Notes: generated by a model not told the origin, from the sequence alone. Counted from the first letter of the stretch, positions 1-9,475 are shown. The stretch is DNA of 64,000 bases from Kiritimatiellia bacterium (GCA_016296065.1 JAEDKA010000001.1:124001-188000); one strand, 5' to 3'. Numbers and translations: made by a program.

Positions 1-2588
1 GTCTGGTCAGGCTCGAGGTTGAGCCCAAAGGCGTCGTATTCTCGAAGGAGATGACGCTCCAGCCGGGACTTACGGTCGTGAGCGAAAAGGCGTCCGCTCC
101 GGAGGCGAAGCTCTGGGACCTCGATAATCCCAACCTCTACAATGCAGTCGCGACGGCCGGCGGCGAAACCTTCCGGCGCGAGTTCGGCTACCGCTGGATC
201 GCGCCGGAGGGAATCGGAACCAACGCAGTCCTCCGGCTCAACGGAAAGCGAATAGTCGTCCGCACCGCCATCGGCTGGGGGTGGTATATGGGAAGCGGAA
301 CCGTCCCAAGCGACGAAGACGCGCGCCGCGAAGTCGCGACGGCCAAGGCTCTCGGACAGAACGGAATAAGCTTCCACCGGCACAACGGCCAGGAGAACAT
401 CCTCCGCGAGGCCGATCGCAACGGCCTTCTCATATACGCGGAACCAGGCGCCTTCCAGGGCGGCCGGCATTCGGATATCGGACGGCGCATAGCGCTTGAG
501 CGCGTGCGCAGGTGGGTGAAGGCGTTCCGCAGCCATCCCTCGCTCTTCCACTACAACCTCATCAACGAGTTCAGCGACACGTGCGACGACGCGACGCGCA
601 AGTTCTTCCTTGACGGCGTGAGGCTCGTCCATGAGCTCGATCCTTCACGCACGGTGACGCTCATGAGCGCGTGGGGCAAAGACGGCATCAACGTCAGGCA
701 TTTCCCGAAGACCCACATGCGCCCGTTCGATCCGGAGCTGTACGAGTCCGGCTGGCGCGACTTCCATCGCGCAGGCGGACCGGTGATCGGCTGGAGCGCC
801 GGAGCGTACCGCAACAAGGACGCGTACAACAACAGGTCCTCGAACCTCGAGGAGATAGTGTACTGGGGTGAGGAGAGTGCCTTTACGGCTCCGCCGCGGC
901 TGCAGCTCATCGTCGACGAACTTGACCGCCGCGGGCGCGACGGAACGGACGGCAGGGTGTTCCGCGTCTGGGCGGACATGGTGAACAAGTACCTCGACAG
1001 AAAGGGGCTGCGGGGGACGTATCCCACGCTCGACGCTTTCTGCCTCGACCTCGGGCGGCAGAGCCTGCTGCACCAGGGCCGCAACATCGAGCTAGTCCGG
1101 ATGGACGACGTTGCGGACGGCTACGCAATCAACGGCTGGGAGTCGATGGTCGTGGAGAACAACTCCGGCATCGTCGACACGATGCGCAATCCCAAGGGCG
1201 AGCCGAAGTGGCTTGCCAAGTACAATGCTCCGCTCAAACTCTGCGTCAATTCCAACCAGTCGAGGGTGAGAAAGGGCCAGAACATTTCGGTGGACGTCCA
1301 CATAATCAACGAGGTCGACCTCAAGGGGCCCCAGAAACTCGTCGTGGAGCTGTGGAATCTCGATGGCGGGGAACGCAAACTCGCCGAGGAGCGGCGCGAC
1401 GTCTCGGTGACTGGCGGAGAGCGCTTCGGGGAATTCCTCTCCGAAAAGATATCGTTCAACGTTCCGTTCGCCGGCGAGGGCGAGGTGCGCGCGCACCTGG
1501 AAGGCGTGAAGGATGCGACGGGCGACTTCCCGTTCACTTCGTTCGACCTCGCCATTCCCGAATTCCCCGCCGGATACAAAATCGCCGTGGCCGAGGCTGG
1601 AGACACCATTCTCAAATGGCTCCGCGGACAGAAGCTTCCGTGCGAAACCTACAAGCCCGGAGTAAAGGCCGACGTCGTGATCGTCTCCCGCCCGCCCGGC
1701 GCGCTGCCGGCGGTTCCGGACGCACAAAGCCTCGTTGGACAGCGCGGCACGCCGGGCGTGGTCGACGTCAGGTGGTACGTGGGCGAGAAGCTGGCGGCGG
1801 AGGATACCCGGAATTCTCTCGAAGTGGAATTTCCGCAGGGGGTTCCGCCCGCGAAAGGCGTAGATCTTACGACCGGTTATTCCGTCTGCGTCGCTGGCTG
1901 CTACGTCGCGAGGTGGGACGGACGCTACCGCTTCAGGATCGAAGGGCCCGACCGCAACGCCGACAAGCTAAAGTTCTTCTGGAACGGCGATGACGTGAAG
2001 TTCGACAGCGACGGCTACATGTCGGTTGAACTCAAGGCGGGAGATTCGATTCCGTTCTACATTACCATGACACAGCGGCGCGCGAAGAAACTGAGCGTCA
2101 TCGCCGAGACCCCGGAGCCGGTCGAGGACTTTAATCCCGACGAGCTTGTCGCATGCGCAAAGAACGACGGCGCGCGGGTCGTGTTCGTCGACAACGTCAA
2201 GGTGTGGATGCCTGTTGTCGCAGACCTGGTCGGCGTCAAGTACGACGGATGGTTCCATATCGGGCAGAGCTGGCTCGGCGGCGCGTTCTTCAAGAAGAAA
2301 GGCGATCCTCTCCTGGCTGGCTTCCCCACAGGAGCCGTCAACGAGGCCTACGAGGAGATTGCCGGGCACGGCAGCCGCTACGGACTCTTCCTCGAAGGCG
2401 AGGATCTCGCGATGGGAGCGTGGCAGTGCGAGAACTGCAAACTCGGCACCGTCGTGGGACGCATTCCCTGCGGCAAGGGCGAGGTTGTCGTTTCCACGCT
2501 GAATCTGGTCAAAAGCCTCAATACATACGGCGGCACGCGCTATTTCTACAATCTTCTCACGCGCTCCGGCGCCGTTTCGCGCAAGTAA
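1..2588 (+). CDS. GH2-type glycoside hydrolase, 5'-truncated by the window edge
   Basis: The frame is already open from base 3, so the real start lies outside the window; the ATG at 51 is internal. About 860 residues are visible. The catalytic part resembles GH2 beta-galactosidase/beta-glucuronidase-type enzymes: after a beta-sandwich comes an LNGKRI strand, then a TIM barrel with a probable acid/base Glu in NLINEF (codon 567-569) and a probable nucleophile Glu in YWGEES (codon 870-872). The order and motifs match the GH2 proteins at 26978 and 52735, which have NEP and IWGEEG at these places. The C-terminal third ends in a module with an IPCGKGE motif shared with those two paralogues. Product is probably exported, but its signal peptide is not visible. 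Followed after 17 bases by the 2606 gene. Substrate cannot be read from sequence. Confidence 0.85.
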   Translation, partial: LVRLEVEPKGVVFSKEMTLQPGLTVVSEKASAPEAKLWDLDNPNLYNAVATAGGETFRREFGYRWIAPEGIGTNAVLRLNGKRIVVRTAIGWGWYMGSGTVPSDEDARREVATAKALGQNGISFHRHNGQENILREADRNGLLIYAEPGAFQGGRHSDIGRRIALERVRRWVKAFRSHPSLFHYNLINEFSDTCDDATRKFFLDGVRLVHELDPSRTVTLMSAWGKDGINVRHFPKTHMRPFDPELYESGWRDFHRAGGPVIGWSAGAYRNKDAYNNRSSNLEEIVYWGEESAFTAPPRLQLIVDELDRRGRDGTDGRVFRVWADMVNKYLDRKGLRGTYPTLDAFCLDLGRQSLLHQGRNIELVRMDDVADGYAINGWESMVVENNSGIVDTMRNPKGEPKWLAKYNAPLKLCVNSNQSRVRKGQNISVDVHIINEVDLKGPQKLVVELWNLDGGERKLAEERRDVSVTGGERFGEFLSEKISFNVPFAGEGEVRAHLEGVKDATGDFPFTSFDLAIPEFPAGYKIAVAEAGDTILKWLRGQKLPCETYKPGVKADVVIVSRPPGALPAVPDAQSLVGQRGTPGVVDVRWYVGEKLAAEDTRNSLEVEFPQGVPPAKGVDLTTGYSVCVAGCYVARWDGRYRFRIEGPDRNADKLKFFWNGDDVKFDSDGYMSVELKAGDSIPFYITMTQRRAKKLSVIAETPEPVEDFNPDELVACAKNDGARVVFVDNVKVWMPVVADLVGVKYDGWFHIGQSWLGGAFFKKKGDPLLAGFPTGAVNEAYEEIAGHGSRYGLFLEGEDLAMGAWQCENCKLGTVVGRIPCGKGEVVVSTLNLVKSLNTYGGTRYFYNLLTRSGAVSRK

Positions 2589-2605
2589 AGAAAGGAGAAC
2601 GAGAC

Positions 2606-3157
2606 ATGAAATTCCGCAAAGCAGTTCTTTCCGCGTTGATTGCCGCCGCAGCCTCTGCGGCGGCGGCGGACCAGGCCTCGCCGCGCCTCATCGGGCGCTT
2701 TTTCAGCGAGAAGAGCTCCCGGGAGGAGCACAGGCTCGGCATCGCCGCGTTCGCGGACATAGACCTTTCCGGCGAGAGCGAGGATTCGCTTGAACTCGCC
2801 GGGGAGATCAGGGTCGATTGTCTGCATCCGAATGCGCCCAAGGACTCCGCCTGGATGAAAAAGATATGCAACGGCAGCTTCTCCATCGCCGGGACGGACG
2901 GCAAGTATATGCGGGTCGCGCCGATGGGGTGCGGCTTCGGCGTGCTCGCCGGATGCGACATGGCCGGCGAGTGGTTTCCCGTCAGCCTCAAGATCCCCCT
3001 GTCGCAGCTGAAAGGCTCGAGAATCACTAAACTCGAATTATTCATGTACAACGATACCGCGGCGTACGCGCAGCATGCGGACGACGGCAACAAGTGGAAC
3101 AACGGTTCCGGAATAAAGCTGCGTGCGCGCAATTTCCGCGTGCAGGCGGTCAGGTAA
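2606..3157 (+). CDS. Small secreted beta-sandwich-like protein of unknown function
   Basis: A 183-residue protein. The start is chosen because an AAAGGAG ribosome-binding site lies 8-9 bases upstream and because residues 1-22 form a clear signal peptide (basic MKFRK, then an Ala-rich core ending AAAADQ). The frame stays open upstream but there only overlaps the GH2 gene. No enzyme motif is recognisable. The mature part reads like one beta-sandwich domain, with an IGRF motif near the start and an ELFMYND motif near the end followed by RARNFRV. The same pattern (IVGRF ... EIFDYND ... VRNARI) opens the multidomain GH43 protein at 41851, so this looks like a stand-alone copy of that module, perhaps glycan-binding. 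Probably co-transcribed with its neighbours. Confidence 0.75.
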   Translation: MKFRKAVLSALIAAAASAAAADQASPRLIGRFFSEKSSREEHRLGIAAFADIDLSGESEDSLELAGEIRVDCLHPNAPKDSAWMKKICNGSFSIAGTDGKYMRVAPMGCGFGVLAGCDMAGEWFPVSLKIPLSQLKGSRITKLELFMYNDTAAYAQHADDGNKWNNGSGIKLRARNFRVQAVR

Positions 3158-3202
3158 AGTCAACTGGGTGCCATTGCGAACAGTGATAGCACGGGGAGCT
3201 CT

Positions 3203-5224
3203 ATGGAAACGAAGACGATTTGCGCCGGGATGCTTCCGCTCGGCCTGGTTGGCCTTGCCTCGCTGAGGCTGCTAGCTGCGGAGCCGCGCGTCATAGAGTT
3301 TGCGTCCGGCGTGACGCGGCTTGACGCGCCGATCGTCCTCGGTCCGGAAGACTCGGGGACGATCCTGCGCGGCGCGGCCGACGGCTCGAGCGTCGTCTCC
3401 GGCGCGCGGGAACTGAAGGGCCTCGTCTTCGCGCCTGACGGACGCGGCGCATTTGCCGCGCCGTGCGAGGAAGGGCCGACGGATCAGCTGTTCGTGGACG
3501 GAGTCAGGTATGACATGGCACGATTTCCGAACAGGACAGAGGGGAAGAATGTATACGGGACGTGGTCGCTCGACGAGAGCCGCGCGTATGCGCCCGAGAA
3601 GGACGCGCTTCTCCCCGGTCGCGTTGCGAAATGGGCTCGTCCCGAGACAGGCTGGCTCCATGCGATGCATGAAGCCCTCTGGGGCGACATGCACTGGAAG
3701 ATCGACGGCGTCGGCGAAGACGGAAAGCTCAAGCTGACCGGCGGGTGGCAGAACAACCGAAGCTCTGCCCCCCATAAGGTGTTCAGGTACGTGGAGAACA
3801 TCCGCGAGGAACTGGACAGCCCCGGCGAGTGGTTCTACGATGCCGCTGAAAGAAAGCTCCACGTCGTTCCTCTCCCCGGCACAGACCTGGCGAAGGCCCG
3901 CATAGAGTCTGTGGAGCTGCGCTCCCTCGTCGTCGCGAGGGGAAACGAAGGCAGACCGGTGCGCGGAATCGTCGTCGAGAATTTGTGCTTCACCGGAGCG
4001 GCCCGGACATTCATGGAGAACAGGGAGCCGCTTCTCAGGAGCGACTGGACGCTCTGCCGCGAGGCGGCGGTGACGTTTGAGAATGCCGAGGACTGTCATG
4101 TCCGGAACTGCTCGTTCCGCAGTCTTGGCGGAAACGCCGTGCTTGTGGACGGCCATGCGAAGAACGTGTCCGTAACAGGCGCGACGTTTGAGGACATCGG
4201 CGCGAGCGGCGTCATTTTCGCCGGCCGGCCCGACTGCGTGAGAAGCCCGCTGTTCAACTACTCCTCTGCATACAACGCCTCGAAGATGGATCTGGCCGTG
4301 CGCGGTCCGAAGAGCGAGAGTTATCCGCGCGACTGCCACGTTGAGTCGTGTCGCTTCCTGCGCACCGGTCGCGACGAGAAGCAGACTGCGGCCGTTCAGA
4401 TCACGATGGCGGCGAGGATATCAGTGCTCAGGTGCTTCATCCGCCGCACGCCCCGCGCGGCGATAAACATCGGCGACGGATGCTTCGGCGGACACTTGAT
4501 CGAGGGGTGCGACGTCGCGGAGACGGTGCTTGAGACAGGCGACCACGGTGCGTTCAACAGCTGGGGACGCGACCGCTACTGGCAGCCTAGCATCCCGAAC
4601 TTCGAGAAGGAGGTTCTGAAGAACACGGAGCTTCCCTTCCTCGACGCGGTGGAGCCGACGGTCATAAGGGGCAACAGGTGGCGGTGCGACCACGGCTGGG
4701 ACGTCGATCTCGACGACGGCTCGTCAAACTACATAATCGAGGACAACGACTTTCTCGCCGGCGGCCTCAAGCTGCGGGAAGGGTATCGGCGCATAGTTCG
4801 CAGCAACCGCGCGCTGTCCAACACGCTGCACCGCCACTGCTGGCCGGCAAAGTGCGGCGACGTCGTCGTCTCGAACGTGTTCGCGCGTCCGTTCGCGGAC
4901 ATCGGGCTTCGCTGTGCGGAAGGAGACGCGACGATCAGGGACAACATCTTCCTGTCGGGCGAGCGCCGCGGCGCCAAGCCGACGTTCGAGTGGAAGGGCG
5001 GACGCGTCCGCGAGTTCGACGGCCCGTTCGAGTTCTCTGCCTTCGGCGTGACTCCGGAGACGGTCGGAATCGTCGTCGTAGTGCCGCCTGCCGGAACTCC
5101 GTTCGAAGCTGGCGACCTTATTCCCGACGTAACGCGCGAGACGCTGCCGGAGATTCCGCTGAAGGGCGGTGTAGAGGTCGTCCGAACGCAGAGACGCCTT
5201 GTGTTGCGCGATTTTCACGATTGA
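3203..5224 (+). CDS. Secreted right-handed parallel beta-helix protein, probable polysaccharide-active enzyme
   Basis: A 673-residue protein with a signal peptide (METKTICAG... ending LLAAEP) preceded by a GGGGAGC ribosome-binding site. The region around residues 25-120 (VVSGARELKG, DQLFVDGVRYDMARFPN) resembles the opening of right-handed beta-helix proteins, including the GH141 group. From about residue 250 to 600 short repeating strands rich in Asn and Gly (VENLCF, VRNCSF, VSGATF-type coils, IEDNDF, IRDNIF) indicate a pectate-lyase-like beta-helix. It could be a glycoside hydrolase (fucosidase/xylanase type) or a lyase; no catalytic residue can be assigned safely. Its leader resembles those at 26978 and 34734. 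The first half-site of the next promoter region lies inside its last codons. Confidence 0.8.
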   Translation: METKTICAGMLPLGLVGLASLRLLAAEPRVIEFASGVTRLDAPIVLGPEDSGTILRGAADGSSVVSGARELKGLVFAPDGRGAFAAPCEEGPTDQLFVDGVRYDMARFPNRTEGKNVYGTWSLDESRAYAPEKDALLPGRVAKWARPETGWLHAMHEALWGDMHWKIDGVGEDGKLKLTGGWQNNRSSAPHKVFRYVENIREELDSPGEWFYDAAERKLHVVPLPGTDLAKARIESVELRSLVVARGNEGRPVRGIVVENLCFTGAARTFMENREPLLRSDWTLCREAAVTFENAEDCHVRNCSFRSLGGNAVLVDGHAKNVSVTGATFEDIGASGVIFAGRPDCVRSPLFNYSSAYNASKMDLAVRGPKSESYPRDCHVESCRFLRTGRDEKQTAAVQITMAARISVLRCFIRRTPRAAINIGDGCFGGHLIEGCDVAETVLETGDHGAFNSWGRDRYWQPSIPNFEKEVLKNTELPFLDAVEPTVIRGNRWRCDHGWDVDLDDGSSNYIIEDNDFLAGGLKLREGYRRIVRSNRALSNTLHRHCWPAKCGDVVVSNVFARPFADIGLRCAEGDATIRDNIFLSGERRGAKPTFEWKGGRVREFDGPFEFSAFGVTPETVGIVVVVPPAGTPFEAGDLIPDVTRETLPEIPLKGGVEVVRTQRRLVLRDFHD

Positions 5225-5268
5225 TTTTGCGTTATTCTGCGCTCAAGCGCAGATTTCTTTGGTATAAT
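5205..5268 (+). promoter_or_regulatory. Direct-repeat operator plus extended -10 promoter, copy A
   Basis: Half-site TGCGCGATTTTCAC (5205-5218) is followed by a weaker copy, TGCGTTATTCTGCG, exactly 23 bp later (5228-5241). An extended -10 (TGGTATAAT, hexamer 5263-5268) begins 35 bp after the second TGCG. The expected -35 position (about 5240-5245) has no TTGACA-like hexamer. The first half-site overlaps the end of the beta-helix gene. Predicted transcription start is about 5275, upstream of the Gfo/Idh gene at 5307. Confidence 0.65.
5237..5252 (+). terminator. Perfect hairpin CTGCGC-TCAA-GCGCAG with T-rich tail
   Basis: A GC-rich inverted repeat with a 4-base loop, followed by ATTTCTTT. It lies 12 bases after the beta-helix stop codon and before the predicted start of the next transcript, so it can terminate the 1-5224 unit. 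It also covers the -35 zone of promoter copy A and could instead be a protein-binding palindrome. Confidence 0.5.
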
Positions 5269-5306
5269 GTTCCCATAAACTAAAAAAATGGGATCGGAGA
5301 GTCCAC

Positions 5307-6620
5307 ATGACAAACACGACAAGAAGGCAGTTCATCGCCTCCGCCGCGGCGGCGGGAGTGATGGCGAAGCTCGGCGTCGCCGCGCCGTCGGCTAGGCAGG
5401 GCAGGCTCGTCAAGGGCCGCAAGATCAACATCGCGTGCGTGGGATGCGGCGGGAAGGGCGCGGACGACGTGCGCCAGTTCTCCGGCGAGAACATCGTTGC
5501 GCTATGCGACGTGGACCTCGCGCGCGCCTCGCAGGCGGTGCTTTCGCACCCCAAGGCGAAGCTCTTCCGCGACTGGCGCGAGATGCTCGCGGTGATGGAC
5601 GGCGAGATCGACGCCGTCGTTGTGTCTACTCCGGACCACATGCACTTTCCGATAGCGCTGCGCGCGATTGAGATGGGCAAGCACGTGTACGTCCAGAAGC
5701 CGCTCACCCACACCGTCAAGGAGGCGCGCCTGCTGCTAGAGGCGGCGCGCCGCCACAACGTCGTCACGCAGATGGGCAACCAGGGGCACTCGAACGAGAG
5801 CACGCGCCTGTTCAAGGAAATGCTCGATGCGGACGCGATAGGCGACGTTACGGAGGTCAAGATATGGACGAACCGTCCGGTCTGGCCGCAGGACAAGGAG
5901 TTGCCGAAGGGCGAGATGGCAGTTCCGGCGACGCTCGACTGGAACCTCTGGCTCGGCGTCGCGCCGTGGCGTCCGTACAACCGCGCGTACATGCCGTTCG
6001 ACTGGCGCGGATGGTGGGACTACGGCTCGGGCGCGATCGGCGACATGGGCTGCCACACGATGGATGCGGCTTTCTGGGGACTCCAGCTCGGCGCGCCCGA
6101 TAGCGTCTCCGCCGAGGTCGTCGGAGGAAGCGAGTTCTCGTGTCCGAAGGGCTCTGTAGTCACCTACAAGTTCCCGGCGCGCGGAAAGCGTCCGCCGGTG
6201 ACGCTGAAGTGGTATGACGGATGCTGCAAGCCCGAACGCCCCGCAGTCCTGCCAGAAGGCGAGGCGATGCCGGGCTCGGGCCAGCTGTTCACAGGGACGA
6301 AGGGCTTCATATTCTGCCCCGGCGACTACTGCGACTCGGCGAGGCTTCTCCCGAAGAGCCTTGCGGACTCGTTCAAGCGTCCGCCGAAGACGCTCCCGCG
6401 CATTGCGAACGGACACTACCAGAACTGGCTGGACGGAATACGCGGCGTCGTGGACGCGCCGTGCTCTAATTTCGAGCATGCTGTCCCGCTCACTGAAATC
6501 GCGCTCCTCGGCGCGGTCGCAGTGCGCGCCCGAGGTTCCTTCAAATGGGATGCGGCGGCGCTCAAGTGCGACAATCCCGACGCGCAGCGCTACATCTCGA
6601 AGGTGTACCGCATGTTCTGA
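5307..6620 (+). CDS. Tat-exported Gfo/Idh/MocA-family oxidoreductase
   Basis: A 437-residue protein. It begins with a twin-arginine leader (TTRRQFIASAAAAG), so it should be exported folded with its cofactor. An N-terminal Rossmann domain follows (INIACVGCGGKG, then ALCDVD) and the family catalytic block STPDHMHFPIAL...VQKPLTHT, with the usual EKP as QKP (Lys131). The C-terminal alpha/beta domain has the GDMGCHTMDAAFWGL motif typical of secreted members. Known relatives are NAD(P)-dependent sugar dehydrogenases or GH109-like glycosidases that oxidise the substrate transiently. First gene of a six-gene run behind promoter copy A; a CGGAGA ribosome-binding site lies 6 bases upstream. Exact substrate unknown. 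Confidence 0.88.
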   Translation: MTNTTRRQFIASAAAAGVMAKLGVAAPSARQGRLVKGRKINIACVGCGGKGADDVRQFSGENIVALCDVDLARASQAVLSHPKAKLFRDWREMLAVMDGEIDAVVVSTPDHMHFPIALRAIEMGKHVYVQKPLTHTVKEARLLLEAARRHNVVTQMGNQGHSNESTRLFKEMLDADAIGDVTEVKIWTNRPVWPQDKELPKGEMAVPATLDWNLWLGVAPWRPYNRAYMPFDWRGWWDYGSGAIGDMGCHTMDAAFWGLQLGAPDSVSAEVVGGSEFSCPKGSVVTYKFPARGKRPPVTLKWYDGCCKPERPAVLPEGEAMPGSGQLFTGTKGFIFCPGDYCDSARLLPKSLADSFKRPPKTLPRIANGHYQNWLDGIRGVVDAPCSNFEHAVPLTEIALLGAVAVRARGSFKWDAAALKCDNPDAQRYISKVYRMF

Positions 6621-6646
6621 GGAACGGACACGAAAGGACAGATGAA

Positions 6647-7996
6647 ATGAAAAGGCTTGTTTTCTGTTTTGCGCTCGCGGGATCGCTTTCCGCGCTTGCC
6701 GCCGACCTGAGGCTCTCGCTCCAGGCGTACACGTTCCGCGACCGTTCGTTCGTCGAGACGGTCGAGACGGCCGCTCGCCTCGGCTACACGAACATCGAGG
6801 CGTATCCCGGCCAGCGCCTCGGCGGCGGCATGGAGGGGTCGACAGACTACCACATGAAGCCCGAGACCTTCGCTCAGCTTAAGGAGTATCTCGCCAAGGC
6901 TCCGGTGAAGGTCGTCTCGTACGGCGTCACCGGTGCGGGCGGGGACGACGAATGGCGCAAGCTGCTGACGTTCTGCCGCGACCTTGGCATCGAGATCGTG
7001 CAGATAGAGGTCGGGCCGGACCACAACCGCCTCGTGCACATCGCGTCGCTCGCGAAGGAGTACGGCGTGCGCGTCGGACTCCACAACCACCGGCAGGAGT
7101 CCGGACGCCCCGAGAAGGTCCTTGAGGCGCTTGGCGACTGCGATCCGATCGTTGGCTCGAGCGCGGACATCGGTCACTGGCACAACTCAGGCGTCGATCC
7201 GGTCGAAGGCGTCAAGGCGCTCAAGGGGCGCTTCCACTGCATCCACGCGATCGACTCGTCCGCGAAGCAGGGCGGAAAGGACGTCGCGCTCGGGTCAGGC
7301 GTCATGGACGTCAAGGGTGTGCTCGATCTCCTCAAGGAGAACGAGAAGGGCGTCGTGTATGTCACCGTCGAGGACGAGTGGCAGCATGCGGACCTTGAGG
7401 AGGCCGTCGCCGCGAGCGCGCGCTGGTTCAAGGCGTGGGAGCGTGGCGAGCTGACGCCGTGCGGACGCATCGGGGTGTCGTCGATCGATTCCCTGTGGAA
7501 AGACGTCGACGGGAAGAATCCGCTTTTGTGGGACGTGTCCATCGTCGGAGGCGAGAACATCGAGGAGAAGGTCTCGCAGATGCGCAAAATCGGCCTTGAG
7601 GAAGGCTCGCTCAAGTCCGACGAGAAGGGCATGAACGACCGTGAGGACGTCGCGAGCGCGTTCGCGGGCGAAGACGCGAAGTTCTGCCGTCCGTGGAAGG
7701 AGAAGGCGTACGTCTCGTGCCGTACGACGTTCCTCGTTGCGGCGAACTACTACACCGTCGCGTCGGCGAACGATGATCCGGGGCGCGATCCAGTGTCGTG
7801 GGTGCTCTACGGTTCTAAGGACGGCGGACCGTGGGTCGAGCTCGACAGGCGCGAGAACCAGAAGTTCCCGCTCAGGAAGCAGCTGCGCGGATACGAGATC
7901 AAGAATCCGCAAATGTCCCGCGACTACAAGATCGAGTTCCTGAAGAACAACGGAGGGAAACTCATCCAGTTCAGCCGCATCGCTTTCTACGAATAG
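6647..7996 (+). CDS. Secreted sugar isomerase/epimerase-like TIM barrel with F5/8C-like C-terminal domain
   Basis: A 449-residue protein; the start is set by the signal peptide MKRLVFCFALAGSLSALAAD. Residues about 20-280 form a xylose-isomerase-like/AP-endonuclease-2 TIM barrel (LSLQAYTFRDRSF, LGYTNIEAYPG, GLHNHRQE, DIGHWHNSGVDP), with His, Glu and Asp placed for metal binding. Residues about 300-449 look like a discoidin (F5/8C) fold (YYTVASANDDPGRDP, WVLYGSKDGGPWVEL, IQFSRIAFYE). Family members are usually cytoplasmic, so a signal peptide plus a carbohydrate-binding-like tail suggests work on a periplasmic or extracellular sugar, perhaps isomerising or cleaving a keto-glycoside made by the Gfo/Idh neighbour 26 bases upstream. 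That role is inferred. Confidence 0.82.
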   Translation: MKRLVFCFALAGSLSALAADLRLSLQAYTFRDRSFVETVETAARLGYTNIEAYPGQRLGGGMEGSTDYHMKPETFAQLKEYLAKAPVKVVSYGVTGAGGDDEWRKLLTFCRDLGIEIVQIEVGPDHNRLVHIASLAKEYGVRVGLHNHRQESGRPEKVLEALGDCDPIVGSSADIGHWHNSGVDPVEGVKALKGRFHCIHAIDSSAKQGGKDVALGSGVMDVKGVLDLLKENEKGVVYVTVEDEWQHADLEEAVAASARWFKAWERGELTPCGRIGVSSIDSLWKDVDGKNPLLWDVSIVGGENIEEKVSQMRKIGLEEGSLKSDEKGMNDREDVASAFAGEDAKFCRPWKEKAYVSCRTTFLVAANYYTVASANDDPGRDPVSWVLYGSKDGGPWVELDRRENQKFPLRKQLRGYEIKNPQMSRDYKIEFLKNNGGKLIQFSRIAFYE

Positions 7997-8032
7997 ATTC
8001 AATCAACCGGTAAAGCACAAGGAAACAAGCTC

Positions 8033-9433
8033 ATGAAGAAACTCGCAGTGATGGCCTGCCTCGCGGCGGCCCTGTCCGCGTCGGCGGAAGTGATAATCGG
8101 CAACGGGGACAGGATCGCCTTCCTCGGCGACTCGATCACCGCCAACGGAAACCGCCCGGCGGGCTATGTCAACATGGTGATGAAGGGGCTCGAGGTCGCC
8201 GGCGTGAAGGCCGAGAAGGTCCCTGCGGGCGTCTCCGGACACAAGTCGAACGAGATGCTCGCGCGTCTCGAAAAGGACGTCCTCTCGAAGAACGTGAAGT
8301 GGATGACGTTCTCGTGCGGCGTGAACGACGTGTGGCACTTCGACTGGAACAAGGGCATTCCGCTCGACGACTACAAGCGCAACTGCTCCGAGATCTTCGA
8401 CAAGTGCGCTGCGGCCGGCATAAAGGTGATCGTCCTCACCGCGACGATGATACGCGAGGACGCGTCCAACAAGCAGAACACGATGCTCGTCCAGTACAAC
8501 GACTGGCTTAGGGCCGAGGCGAAGCGCCGCTCCCTGCCGCTCGCAGACCTCAACGCCGACATGCAGGCGGAGCTTGCGCGCATACGAGCGGCGGACAAGA
8601 CGCCAGGCAACAAGCTCACGGTCGACGGAGTGCACATGGCGTTCCCCGGCGACTGCATGATGGCGTGGGGCGTTCTGCGCGCGATGGGCGTCGACGAGTC
8701 GAAGAAGGGCGAGATATACGCCGCCTGGCGCAAGATGCCCGAGGCGTGGAAGTACGAGCTCAAGCTGACGGACGAGGAGAACGAGCGCCTGCTCAAGGCC
8801 GGAATCTGCCCGGGAGACCTCGCGCGCCGCGCGCTTGACGCGATGGACGGGTGGAAGAGTGTCAAGTGGCGCCGTTCAGCGTTTGAGGGCGGTGTCTGGA
8901 AGATGGGCGTCGACGGCGTGATGACGGCGACGAAGGACGACGCGATCTGGTCCGACGCGAGCTACGAGAACTTCGAGCTCGACTTCGACTACAAGCTCGA
9001 CGCAGGTGCGAACTCCGGCGTGATCATCTACGCCGAGGACACGAAGAACTGGGTTCCGAACGCAATCGAGATCCAGCTCCTCGACGACAACAATGAGCGC
9101 TGGAAGAAGGATGCCCCGGAGCTCAAGAACGGCTCGCTTTACGGACATGTCGCGCCGACGGCGTTTCCGGCGAAGGGCGCTGGTCAGTGGAACCACATGA
9201 CGATCAAGGCGGTCGGCCAGCAGATTACGGTCACCATCAACGGACAGATCGCGCTAGATTATTCCCTTGCTAAGCTTACTGACGGCAAGGTCGCGCCAAG
9301 CGGTTTCAAGATTCCGGGCCATCTGCCGCGTCCGTGGTCGACGATCCGCACGTCCGGTCCGATCGGCTTCCAGGGCATGCACGGCGGGGCTCTCCCGTAC
9401 TTCCGCAACGTTCGCATCCGCAGCGTAAAGTAA
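8033..9433 (+). CDS. Secreted SGNH/GDSL esterase fused to a DUF1080 (3-keto-disaccharide hydrolase-like) domain
   Basis: A 466-residue protein with a signal peptide (MKKLAVMACLAAALSASAE). Residues about 20-225 form an SGNH hydrolase: FLGDSITANG with nucleophile Ser34, a GVNDVW block, and a DGVHMAFPG block supplying the catalytic Asp-x-x-His. Such enzymes deacetylate plant polysaccharides. Residues about 280-466 match DUF1080 (DASYENFELDFDYKL, NSGVIIYAED, IEIQLLDD, GQWNHMTIKAVG, GPIGFQGMHGG), a LamG-like fold that Pfam links to 3-keto-disaccharide hydrolysis. The fusion suggests esterase and glycan-binding or keto-glycoside hydrolysis in one secreted chain. It follows the epimerase-like gene by 36 bases. 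Confidence 0.85.
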   Translation: MKKLAVMACLAAALSASAEVIIGNGDRIAFLGDSITANGNRPAGYVNMVMKGLEVAGVKAEKVPAGVSGHKSNEMLARLEKDVLSKNVKWMTFSCGVNDVWHFDWNKGIPLDDYKRNCSEIFDKCAAAGIKVIVLTATMIREDASNKQNTMLVQYNDWLRAEAKRRSLPLADLNADMQAELARIRAADKTPGNKLTVDGVHMAFPGDCMMAWGVLRAMGVDESKKGEIYAAWRKMPEAWKYELKLTDEENERLLKAGICPGDLARRALDAMDGWKSVKWRRSAFEGGVWKMGVDGVMTATKDDAIWSDASYENFELDFDYKLDAGANSGVIIYAEDTKNWVPNAIEIQLLDDNNERWKKDAPELKNGSLYGHVAPTAFPAKGAGQWNHMTIKAVGQQITVTINGQIALDYSLAKLTDGKVAPSGFKIPGHLPRPWSTIRTSGPIGFQGMHGGALPYFRNVRIRSVK

Positions 9434-9475
9434 TCCAATTCCACCTCGTATAATTCACATCAAAGGAACTAATAC

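Noticed and set aside
2153..2605. Upstream extension of the 2606 gene
   Set aside because: It overlaps the GH2 coding sequence in another frame; signal peptide and AAAGGAG support 2606.
9449..9454. TATAAT before the GH3 gene as an internal promoter
   Set aside because: No TGn extension, no -35 and no direct repeat; only 42 bases between genes. Possible but not supported.
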